This document shows, one piece after another, positions 52,430 through 60,388 of a stretch of DNA of 64,000 nucleotides. A program made the translations under genes and the position numbers. How positions within the stretch are numbered: position 1 is the first letter of the stretch; each line of letters starts with the position of its first letter. The stretch comes from Moesziomyces globuligerus (lineage: Eukaryota; Basidiomycota; Ustilaginomycetes; Ustilaginales; Ustilaginaceae). The notes under the pieces were generated by a model. The model was given only the letters and a program-made list of their open reading frames with translations. It made no database searches and was not told where the DNA came from. Location: contig JARVLF010000002.1 in assembly GCA_030849465.1 (NCBI GenBank), forward strand, positions 513,328 to 577,327. Reading direction: 5' to 3'.

Positions 52430-53390
52430 TCTCCTTCAAGTCCATCGCTCCACCTCTTGCTGTACGCATCGCATGCATCAAGTCACGTACTTTATACCCT
52501 CGGCTCCGGACCTTCTGCGTGCGCGTTCCATTTCATTGCCTTTGATGAGGCCTGTAGCTGGGCTCTGCCCGGAGCGATGTGAATAGCGTCTTTGGCCCGT
52601 CGAAGAGCAGCGATTGCGCATTCAGGTGGCGAACCAGTGAGAACGTGGAGCGGGGATGCAATATCTGAACACTGTGATCAAACACTCTCTTTGACCCGCA
52701 GAACGGCACCTTGACCAGCATGTTGGAAACGGTCTTTTCTCTTGTCAGCGGCAAGAAATTGCCGGTGTCAGTGAACACTTACCACACTTCAGATCCCAGC
52801 TCGGATCTTGGACGTGTTGCTGGCCCCGGCAACTAATTTCCCCCAAAGGAACCAAGCTGCAATGTCCGCAGCAGTGCGATGCTCAATACACGTCATGCAC
52901 AAGACTCAGGCTAGCACCATCATGCCCATCGTTGGTAACATGTTCCCAACGTTGGGATGATGGTCCATCCATTGGGACAGATCCAACTCATGGACACTTG
53001 GAGCAACAAGCTCCCCCTTCACTTCTATAGCGTGGTATGCTATAGGGACCCCAGCAACACCTCATACATTGCCAGGAAGCTCATGCCACATATATATGGA
53101 GCTTGCCTTCAGCAATCTCCATCACTTTTACTTAATCAAATCAGTTCCTATTTCCTCATACGCTTTGTACACTCTGCCTGTTCAAGAAACCTTTGCCATC
53201 ACCGCTAAGTATTGCGCCGTCACCAGGATTTCCTTCCCCTTGACCCCTGCTGCTCCTACGTTGCTGCGTCCTCACTGGTAAGGATCATATCTAAGCTGAA
53301 ATATCCTCAGACTTAGCTCTACACGCCAATCCACCACTGGGAAGCCAATAGCAAATTAGCTACTTGCCCTTGATCCTTTTGACAAGAGGG
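52430..53390. other. AT-richer boundary between core chromosome and subtelomere
   Basis: After Pxr1 the composition changes from GC-rich to clearly AT-richer, and codon-like structure disappears. Short frames (for example 52,957-53,208) have no recognisable product. It ends at degenerate telomere hexamers. It may hold decayed gene remnants. Confidence 0.5.
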
Positions 53391-53436
53391 GGGTTAGGGT
53401 TTAGTGTTAGGGTTGCAGCGGATACAGGTTAGGGTT
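53391..53436 (+). repeat. Degenerate interstitial telomere repeat
   Basis: TTAGGG occurs at 53,393-53,398, 53,407-53,412 and 53,429-53,434, with TTTAG and GGTT remnants between. The G-rich strand orientation matches the terminal arrays. It marks the start of the repeat-built subtelomere. Confidence 0.75.
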
Positions 53437-53513
53437 CCAGATCCTTTTGACGGTGGGTTTCCAACTTTTGGACGCGCTTGGCATCCAGCGCTCCCTGGTC
53501 TGCCCTCATGGAA

Positions 53514-53754
53514 GACGGTCCAATTCAAAAATCTGACGCGTTGAATTTCACAGGAAGACAGTCCGCTTCAAAAATCAAAACAGTCTGCTTCAAAAATCAA
53601 GACGGTCCACTTCAGAAATAAGGACGGTCTGCTTCAAAAATGGAGACGGTCCACTACAGTCAGAGAGACAGTCCGCTTAAAAAATGGAGACGGTCTACTA
53701 CAGTCAGAGAGACGGTCCACTACAGTTGGTGAGATGGTCAGCTACAAAAGGGAG
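53514..53754 (+). repeat. 22-bp tandem repeat array (consensus GAcGGTCcgCTtCAaaAAT)
   Basis: Units begin at 53,514, 53,535, 53,557, 53,579, 53,601, 53,623, 53,645, 53,667, 53,689, 53,711 and 53,733. Nine successive units are exactly 22 bp, and the first is 21 bp. Most start GACGGTC or GACAGTC. The fifth to eighth exact units (53,645-53,732) alternate between CTACAGTCAGAGA-type and CTTAAAAAATGGA-type ends, hinting at a 44-bp higher-order unit. The array ends 75 bp before the ATG of the 938-aa zinc-finger gene, so it occupies its promoter or leader. Confidence 0.95.
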
Positions 53755-53829
53755 ACCGTCAAGGGCACGTAGCAGAGATGTGCACCCGTCAATGCCCATC
53801 ACATCACCCACTCCCCTCCGCCAGCCAAT

Positions 53830-56646
53830 ATGTCACGGACAACCTGCCCTGTTTGCGGTCTCTCCTATGCGGCAACAAACATCACCAATCATTTGCGCAA
53901 GGCGCACAGCGGTGCACACGTCAGTCAGGAGGCTGCTGCTGCTGTTGGGCTGGTTGCATGCCAGTGCGGCCAGGTAGTGGTGAATGCTGCGGCACTGCGC
54001 AAGCACCAGGGTATCCGTAAGTGCCAGGGTGTACGGTCCCAGCCCACAGCAGCAGTAGCTGCAGCAGCAGAGGATTTTGCTCCAGCACAGTCAGAATCAG
54101 CACCGGCAGAGCAGGCAGCAGCCGTCATTGTGGCAGCTGCATCAGCGCTGGCGCAGGCTCTGGCCCCGCTGCCACCTCCAAGTGCAAGCCCAGCACCCGT
54201 GCACACAGCATCACCATCTCCCAGCTCACCACTGGCCCCAGAGGCAACAGGCACGGAGGCAGATGTGGAGGAGGAGAATTTCCAGGAAATTGACGCATCT
54301 TCTGGTCTGGTGCCCAGCCTGCCTCCGAGCCCAATCTTGGATTTTCCAGCGGAGACACACGGCTCTGATTCTGAGCGGGAGCCAGATGTGGATCCAGAGC
54401 CAGAGTCTGGGCAAGACAGAGACGGAGACAGAGACGGACTGGAGATGGACATTTCCCTGGAAATTGACGTGTCTCCTGGTCTTGTGCCCAGCCTATCTCC
54501 ACATGGACCTGACACCAACACGGACTCTGACCAGGAGTCGGATGGAGAAGAAGACAGAGAGACGCTACCGTATCTTCCCCAAGAAGGACCTGCGGCACCA
54601 ACACAAGCACATCCCCAGCATATGCTAGAGCTGCAAGATGTTCAAGACATGCCAGCAGACGGTATTGTGGTACTGCTGCCTGCTCTTGACACCGCTGAGG
54701 AGGAGGCAGAAGCACCGTCTGCACCTCAGCTGGTGCTGGACACAGGGGAGCAGCTTCCAGAACTCCCGCCTATCCCAGCCATGGCACCAATTTCCAACTG
54801 GGACGTGCCTGTCCACACGGATGTGGACTCCTTTGCGGTGACAATTTCTCCTGCCAGCATGCTTCAGATTTTTCCAGCTGGCTGCTACGCGTCCTTGATC
54901 AGCCATGCACCTGATTTCAAGGACATGCACGTCTTTGACAATTGGGTCTATTTTGCCGAGCTCAAGGTGGTCTTCCGCTTTGAACCGCAGTTCAAGCTCC
55001 CCCTTGTAGCACGGCTGCAGGGACCGCCACAACACGCCATCCTTGTCCCCTCTGAACACCCCAAGACGCTCACCTTTGGAGAGCTGCGGGTGGAGATCAG
55101 CATCCTGGTGGAGGCGCTGCAGGACATAGGCTGCCAGAGTGTACGCATGGGTGCGTACGGCTTCAAGGTGCCCATCCACCGCTTCCTGGATCCAGCTGCG
55201 CTAGCAGAGCATCCAATGCAGGCGTTCAATGTGTTTGACATTGGCTGCACGGTGGACACAGGCCACGTCACACTGCTTGCACCCAAAACAAAGAAGGGCG
55301 GCTACAAGCAGTATCCCAGCGCTCTGCGCATTGGCCGTGGTTTTGGCAGTGTGGAGCTGAGGTGGACTCAACGTGCAGATGGAATTTCCCATTTCAAGGC
55401 ATATTCCAAACTCACGCACCTGCTCAAAGCCGGAGCAGCAGGTGCCGGGCAGGGAGGTCAGCCGATGATCATGAAGACGGTGAAAGACCGCATTGCCACA
55501 CTGCAGAGGTGGAAAGAGCGCGTCTCTGGCACAGCACCAGAGGTGGGCAGCGGCATCCGGCTGGAGCTCACCGTGCAAGCGGCCACCATGCAGCAGGCGC
55601 AGCAAGTGGCAAAGGCAAGCCGCTTCCTTGATCCACGGTACCTGTTCACCGCACAAGCAGGAGTGCAGCAGCTGCTGACGCACACCATCAAGAAAGAAGA
55701 CATGTTCAGGGATCTTGACGTGCTGCTTGCTGTTGCAGAGCAGAAGCAGCTCTTCCAGGGCAACAGCAGCAAGCAGTCCACACGGCTGCAGCGGCAAGCC
55801 GTGGTGGACCTATACAATGCAATGGGTTGGCATCCGGGAAGACGGCCCACAGCGCTGGACAGTCCCACCGCATGGTGGGTGTCCAACCAAGCTGCGGTGG
55901 ATCTGGCGCAAGAGCTGGAGCGGTTCAGCACGCCCAAGCGGACCAAGAATTTGTTTGGGCACATTCAAATCCACCTGTGGTGCCAGGGTTGCCGGCGCGT
56001 GGGCACGTACATCCTCTGTGGAGGTGCCCATCAGTTCCGCATCCGCTGCACTGAGTGCCGAGCCACCCTTGGCGCGCAGAAATTCCGCATGCACATTGCC
56101 ACGCTGGCATTCAACCGGCAGCTGGGCGTTGACCTCAGCACACTCATTGTGGATCCAGCACGGCTGCTGTTTGCAAGCATACCTGCAGACCAAGCTGTCC
56201 GCAAGCTCAGCCAGCGGAGGGACCTCAGCGGTCTTGTCCGCACGCATGAGTTTGCCAGCATGCGCGAGTCCATGCTGGAGTGCCTCTCCTTTGCGTTGGA
56301 AGATCAACACGGTGGGCCAGGTCCCATTGAGATCCAGGAGGCAGCAACAGACTGGCTGCGGGACAACACTCTGGCAGTGGAGCATCACATTGGTGCACGG
56401 AGCAGGGTTGCTGTCCATGCCTGCATCAACAAGCTGGCTGTGCGTGATGCAGAGCTCAGCACAGAGGAGGAGGTCTTGCTGCTGCACGGTGTGGCAGGTG
56501 CGTTCAACACTCACATTGCCCACCTCATGCTTCTGCGCAGAGCGTGGTCCTGCCAGGTCATTCCGGTTGGCAGCGTTGGGCCATATGTGGGCCTTGTCAA
56601 GCTTATGGGTGATGGATACGAGGTGCTGACACACTCTAGGCAGTAG
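53830..56646 (+). CDS. Subtelomeric zinc-finger protein with OTU-like C-terminus lacking catalytic residues, 938 aa
   Basis: A single exon from ATG 53,830. A C2H2 finger (C6, C9, H21, H26) is followed by a second Cys/His cluster (C44, C46, H59, C65). Residues 70-340 are Ala/Pro/Glu/Asp-rich and acidic. Residues ~350-700 form a folded core colinear with the 668-aa protein on the other strand; shared landmarks are DNWVYF/KDWVYI, LVPSEHPK/LVYPSEYPK, FDIG/FDVG, HVTL, RGFGSVEL/AGYGSVKM, RLELT/RLEVT and AMGWHPG/ALGWNPG. A zinc-ribbon-like site has C718, C721, C740 and C743. Residues ~807-938 align with the OTU domain of the paralogue, but S814 and G929 replace the catalytic Cys and His. I infer a DNA-binding, non-proteolytic family member. 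No known family is recognised for the core. Confidence 0.8.
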   Translation: MSRTTCPVCGLSYAATNITNHLRKAHSGAHVSQEAAAAVGLVACQCGQVVVNAAALRKHQGIRKCQGVRSQPTAAVAAAAEDFAPAQSESAPAEQAAAVIVAAASALAQALAPLPPPSASPAPVHTASPSPSSPLAPEATGTEADVEEENFQEIDASSGLVPSLPPSPILDFPAETHGSDSEREPDVDPEPESGQDRDGDRDGLEMDISLEIDVSPGLVPSLSPHGPDTNTDSDQESDGEEDRETLPYLPQEGPAAPTQAHPQHMLELQDVQDMPADGIVVLLPALDTAEEEAEAPSAPQLVLDTGEQLPELPPIPAMAPISNWDVPVHTDVDSFAVTISPASMLQIFPAGCYASLISHAPDFKDMHVFDNWVYFAELKVVFRFEPQFKLPLVARLQGPPQHAILVPSEHPKTLTFGELRVEISILVEALQDIGCQSVRMGAYGFKVPIHRFLDPAALAEHPMQAFNVFDIGCTVDTGHVTLLAPKTKKGGYKQYPSALRIGRGFGSVELRWTQRADGISHFKAYSKLTHLLKAGAAGAGQGGQPMIMKTVKDRIATLQRWKERVSGTAPEVGSGIRLELTVQAATMQQAQQVAKASRFLDPRYLFTAQAGVQQLLTHTIKKEDMFRDLDVLLAVAEQKQLFQGNSSKQSTRLQRQAVVDLYNAMGWHPGRRPTALDSPTAWWVSNQAAVDLAQELERFSTPKRTKNLFGHIQIHLWCQGCRRVGTYILCGGAHQFRIRCTECRATLGAQKFRMHIATLAFNRQLGVDLSTLIVDPARLLFASIPADQAVRKLSQRRDLSGLVRTHEFASMRESMLECLSFALEDQHGGPGPIEIQEAATDWLRDNTLAVEHHIGARSRVAVHACINKLAVRDAELSTEEEVLLLHGVAGAFNTHIAHLMLLRRAWSCQVIPVGSVGPYVGLVKLMGDGYEVLTHSRQ

Positions 56647-56710
56647 GAGAATATCATTTTGTTCACGTGTGTTTGTGCAAGCTGAACAGTGGTCCGGGTG
56701 AGCTGGATGA

Positions 56711-56960
56711 GAGCTGGGGGTACTGTGTCCAAATTTTCATTTTGGCAGGGGAAGTTGGAATTTTGAGGCGGTACCCCCAATGGGCACGCTCTTTCCAGGT
56801 GGAGGGGGTACCGCGTCAAAATTTTCACTTTGGCTCGGGAAAGTTGAATTTGGAGGCAATACCCCCAGATGGGCGCGCTCTTTCCAGGTGGAGGGGGTAC
56901 CGCGTCAAAATTTTCACTTTGGCTTGGGAAAGTTGAGTTTGGAGACGGGACCCCCGCCTC
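56711..56960 (+). repeat. 89-bp tandem repeat, nearly three copies
   Basis: Copies start at about 56,711, 56,800 and 56,889. Each contains GGGGGTAC, GTC-AAATTTTCA-TTTGG, a GGGAAGTTG-like segment and, except in the truncated third copy, TGGGC-CGCTCTTTCCAGG. The array ends just before the ATG of the broken gene at 56,977, which suggests it was its promoter repeat. Confidence 0.9.
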
Positions 56961-56976
56961 ATCTCCATCCGTCAAC

Positions 56977-57444
56977 ATGCCAGCAAAAACACCTGAAGCA
57001 ATTGCCCGCAAGAAGACGGCAAGGAAGGTCCGTGAAGCAGCTCAACGGCAACTATACCAGCAAAGCAAGCAGGAGGAACTTGCAATCACCGTGGATCCCA
57101 TACCTGGCTGGCAGAAGGAGCACTGGACCGAGGGTACCCAGCTTCAAGTCATCGGAGAGCCGCAGCCCGGATGTGCTGTTCCCAATCTCACACTCATGGA
57201 CGGCAGCAACCACAAGGTGATAGTACAACGGCTAGCTCCAACATCCTGGGAAGTGCATCGGAAGGCAAAAGCTAGCTCCAAGGCGGGCAGGATCCTCCTT
57301 GATGCTTATTTGGCCAAGAAGACCACGCAGACAGGAAAGGCAACACGGAGTGCCATACACAAAAACTTAGGGTTACATGTGGTTATTTTTTGCCTTTCAA
57401 AATTGCCTCAAATCTGTACTAATAGAAGTTGTAGAGCAGGTTGA
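56977..57444 (+). pseudogene. Truncated subtelomeric gene broken at a telomere-like junction
   Basis: From ATG 56,977 about 130 residues look like real protein: a basic start MPAKTPEAIARKKTARKVRE, then PGWQKEHWTEGTQLQVIGEP, LMDGSNHKVIVQRLAPTSW and AGRILLDAYLAKKT. At 57,367 the DNA becomes TTAGGGTTACA, the same junction found in the terminal repeats. The frame then runs on through noncoding sequence and stops at 57,444. I infer loss of the 3' part by breakage and telomere healing or by insertion of a telomere-flanked element. The protein family is not recognised. Confidence 0.6.
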
Positions 57445-57513
57445 GAGCTGCAGAATGCACTTGAGTTACGATTAAAGTTTAATCTGGGGGCCGTGATACG
57501 GGCCGTCAAAGTT
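57367..57513 (+). repeat. Diverged, shortened copy of the terminal subtelomeric unit
   Basis: It starts TTAGGGTTACA and shares CTCAAATCTGTACTAAT (57,407-57,423) and GGGCCGTCAAAGTT (57,500-57,513) with the terminal unit. Spacing between the latter two is almost the same (91 versus 90 bp), while the part nearest TTAGGG is shorter. It is an internal relic of the element now tandemly repeated at the end. Confidence 0.8.
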
Positions 57514-58381
57514 GACACCCAGGATTCTCTCGGGGAAGAAAAAAAAATATGAGCGTTTGCGTGGTGCCCATTCTGGGGTCAGGAACACATAGAAGAACCT
57601 CTAGGGAGTTGGTACACGCATGGGCAAGGTTGATATCTGGATGCGTTGCGGAGATACAGGGGGTCAAAGTTTGCTGAGCAGAGGTTCAGGGGTACCCCAA
57701 AGGTACTTTGAGGTAGGTTCCCAGTGGAGGTTAAACTTCAGCAAGCTGAAGTTGGGGGTACTTCAGCGGAGGTTGGGGGTACCTCAGCGGAGGTTGATGG
57801 ACGTTTGCAAGGTACCTTTTCCAACCAACCTAGCCTATTTCCAGGTTCAATGGCTGACCCAGGTTGAGGTTGACCGAGGTTGAAGGGTACTCTGAACGTA
57901 CGTTGAGGTAGGTTCACAGCGGAAGTTGAACTTCAGCAAGCTGAAGTTGAGGGTACTTCAGTGGAGGTTTGTGTACATTTGCAGGGTACCTTTTGTGACC
58001 AACCTCACCAACTTCCATGCCCAGCAATTGGTCTTGGTTGGGGTTGACCGAGGTTGGAACATACCTTCAACGTAGGTGGAATGGCAGATAAGGTACCTTG
58101 CAGAAGTACCCCCTGCAGTTGAACGTACGTTCCTTGTAGTACCTTTGTCCACCTTGAGTCCACCTTTGGTGAGCGTAGCCCTTGGTCAAAAGGTACCTTG
58201 AATGTAGGTTGAGGTTCAGGTGGGGTACTTCAACATACGCTGGGAAGGTACGTTCTACATGGGAAAGGAACTTCATTGAGAGGAAAAACCCTCCATGGGG
58301 AGGATGAAAAAACCTCTGATGAAGCTCCACAGGAACTTCAAGAAGGTATCTACAAGTATGTACAGGGGAGGCTCAAGGTAC
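57514..58381. other. Repeat-rich noncoding DNA
   Basis: No gene is supported. The sequence is filled with GGTACC, AGGTTG and GTACTT words and contains a duplicated ~195-bp segment with hairpins. Confidence 0.55.
57708..58010 (+). repeat. ~195-bp tandem duplication with a 20-bp inverted repeat
   Basis: TTGAGGTAGGTTC starts at 57,708 and again at 57,903. Each copy is followed by the inverted repeat AACTTCAGC-AA-GCTGAAGTT (57,734-57,753 and 57,929-57,948), then GGGTACTTCAG and GGTACCTTTT. The copies are diverged with small indels. Confidence 0.75.
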
Positions 58382-60388
58382 CTATGCAGCTGGGTTGAAC
58401 TTGAATACAAGTTCATAGTGGTTGCCAGTGTAGTAGAGAGCATGCCACTGGGTTGGAGCATGGACCTTGTTGACCTCAAAGTAGGTTCTGTCTGGGTTGA
58501 TGATGATCAAGCTGAGCTTGAAGATACTTACAGCAGCACTCAAGGTAGCATCATCCCCCCATGTACCCATCATTGCCATCTTGGTAAGGTAGGTTCTGAC
58601 TGTCAGAGGTTGGCCACCTCTGATGAAGGGATGTTGGGGTACCTCCTTGGTTGCCAAGATAGCTTCCACCATATCTTGATGAAGTTCAAGGTAGTTGACC
58701 ACCTCCAAACGTACCCTCCTGTGGGAACTTTGAACCCCATAGATGATCTCTGAAAGTACCCTGAACTGGCAGTTGCCATCCCCCTTGATGTAGCCAGAGG
58801 TCATCCTGTAGTTGTCTGTGCCCTGCAGCTCAGCAAGGAAGGTACCTTCAGGTACCATGTGGGACCCCTGTATATGGTACTTGTCCAGGTCCTGGTCGAG
58901 CTTCTTGGGAGGTTGGGAGGTACCATGGTGGGTACCATTGGCATCTGTGAAAGGGTCCTTCTGGAGGTAGCAGAACCTGGTCCAGTCTGCCTTGTACCTA
59001 TCCCAGATGAGCAGAGCTAGCTTTGCCTTGGTTCCAGCTGAGCCAAAAGGTACCTTGGTCCCACGTTCATTGTAGCACATGGACCTCCACAAGGTACCTC
59101 TCTTGTACATCTTCACACACCTCTCCATCTCCTGGAGGTGAACTTGCTCTGAGAGAGGGTCCTTGAACTTGAGGTTGGAGGTAGGTTGAACCTTGGTTGG
59201 AGCATCTATGTCCTGCTTGGAAGGTCTCCAAAGCCACCATTGAGGTTCCTTGAGGTGCCAGAAGGTGTTCTTCAGGCCTGGGTTCCAGCCCAAGGCCAAA
59301 CCCAGATCATAGATGATGTTCTTCCTGTTCTGACCCGCCTTCTTGTTACCATCACCCTTGAATACCCCCAGTTCCTGGGCCTTGTGAAGTACCTTGTTGA
59401 AGTTCTTGAGGTACCTTGTCTTCTTGATGAACATGACTCCAAGCTTGAGGTTCTCCATCTCTGGCTTGGAAGGCTTGAGGTACTCATGGAGGTTGAGAAG
59501 GGGGGTAGAAGATACCTTGGCTTGCGCTTCCTGGAGGGTCAAAGCTGAGCAAGTTACCTCCAACCTAAGTCCACCTAGATTTTCAGGCTTGAAGCTTTCC
59601 AGCTTCTCCACCTTCTTGAGGAAGCTGGTCTCCCTCTTCTTGCAGGATGCAAGGGTACTTGGATCATACAAGATACCTTTGCCAGAGGTAGCTTTGAGGC
59701 AGTGAACCAACCTTGGATAGACCTTGATCTTGAACAAGGTACCTCTGAACCTGACCTCCATCTTGACTGAGCCATACCCTGCACCAAGGGTCAGCAACAT
59801 AGGATACTGAGTGGAGGTTCCAGTACCTTTCTTGAAGTTGAGGAGCTTCACCAAGGTAACATGAGGTTGGGCAAAGTTCCTTCCAACATCAAAGAAGTTG
59901 GTGGCAGCAAGGGGGTGTTCTGGGTTCCCCAACCTAGGTAGAACCTGCATAACCTCGGTTTTCATACCATAGGCCTGGCATCTAACCCCATCCACCCTAG
60001 CTCCAAGTAGGCAAACATATAGTTCATACATGCTGACCACCTGGGAGCCATGGATCAGGCACTTGGGGTACTCTGAAGGGTACACAAGGTACCCATCAAG
60101 TTCAAGTTCCTGCAGCAAAGGTACCTTGTACCTAGGATGGATCTTGAGCAAGGTAGGTCCAGAACCTATGTACACCCAGTCCTTGTACAGCTCAACATCC
60201 CTGACCAGAGGTACATGGGATGTTAGCTGAACTGAGGCAAAGTACCCATAAAGGTCCAGAAGGTCCTTTGGATGTAGGGTCATGTTGTACCCATCAACAT
60301 CATATACAGGGTAGTTGTAGGTATGTTCCCAGAGCTTGGGGAACTCATGGTCCCCTAGAACCTCCAGATCCTCTGACTCCCAACTCAT
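58382..60388 (-). CDS. Subtelomeric OTU-domain protein (putative cysteine protease/deubiquitinase), 668 aa
   Basis: I use ATG 60,388, since the longer frame starts with TTG. Residues ~45-395 form the unrecognised core shared with the 938-aa protein (YKDWVYIGSG, LVYPSEYPKC, NFFDVG, PHVTLVKL, LGAGYGSVKMEV, LRLEVTCSALTLQEAQ, LGLALGWNPG). The segment 425-480 aligns with the zinc-ribbon region of the paralogue but lacks its CxxC pairs. The OTU domain spans about 532-668. KGDGNCQFRVLSEIIYG carries Asp537 and the nucleophile Cys540, VRLEVVNYL and GTWGDDATLSAAVSIFKL are the usual middle motifs, and GNHYELVF carries His657. The catalytic set looks complete, so activity on ubiquitin-like substrates is plausible. 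The gene body is saturated with GGTACC and its variants yet keeps one open frame, arguing for selection. Confidence 0.85.
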   Translation of the reverse strand: MSWESEDLEVLGDHEFPKLWEHTYNYPVYDVDGYNMTLHPKDLLDLYGYFASVQLTSHVPLVRDVELYKDWVYIGSGPTLLKIHPRYKVPLLQELELDGYLVYPSEYPKCLIHGSQVVSMYELYVCLLGARVDGVRCQAYGMKTEVMQVLPRLGNPEHPLAATNFFDVGRNFAQPHVTLVKLLNFKKGTGTSTQYPMLLTLGAGYGSVKMEVRFRGTLFKIKVYPRLVHCLKATSGKGILYDPSTLASCKKRETSFLKKVEKLESFKPENLGGLRLEVTCSALTLQEAQAKVSSTPLLNLHEYLKPSKPEMENLKLGVMFIKKTRYLKNFNKVLHKAQELGVFKGDGNKKAGQNRKNIIYDLGLALGWNPGLKNTFWHLKEPQWWLWRPSKQDIDAPTKVQPTSNLKFKDPLSEQVHLQEMERCVKMYKRGTLWRSMCYNERGTKVPFGSAGTKAKLALLIWDRYKADWTRFCYLQKDPFTDANGTHHGTSQPPKKLDQDLDKYHIQGSHMVPEGTFLAELQGTDNYRMTSGYIKGDGNCQFRVLSEIIYGVQSSHRRVRLEVVNYLELHQDMVEAILATKEVPQHPFIRGGQPLTVRTYLTKMAMMGTWGDDATLSAAVSIFKLSLIIINPDRTYFEVNKVHAPTQWHALYYTGNHYELVFKFNPAA

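Noticed and set aside
53514..53754. CRISPR-like array
   Set aside because: Units are contiguous tandem repeats without spacers, in a eukaryotic subtelomere.
53830..60388. Helitron-like transposon, since some Helitrons carry OTU domains
   Set aside because: No HUH Rep motif, no Pif1-type helicase, and no recognisable element ends were seen. Mobile origin remains open but unsupported.
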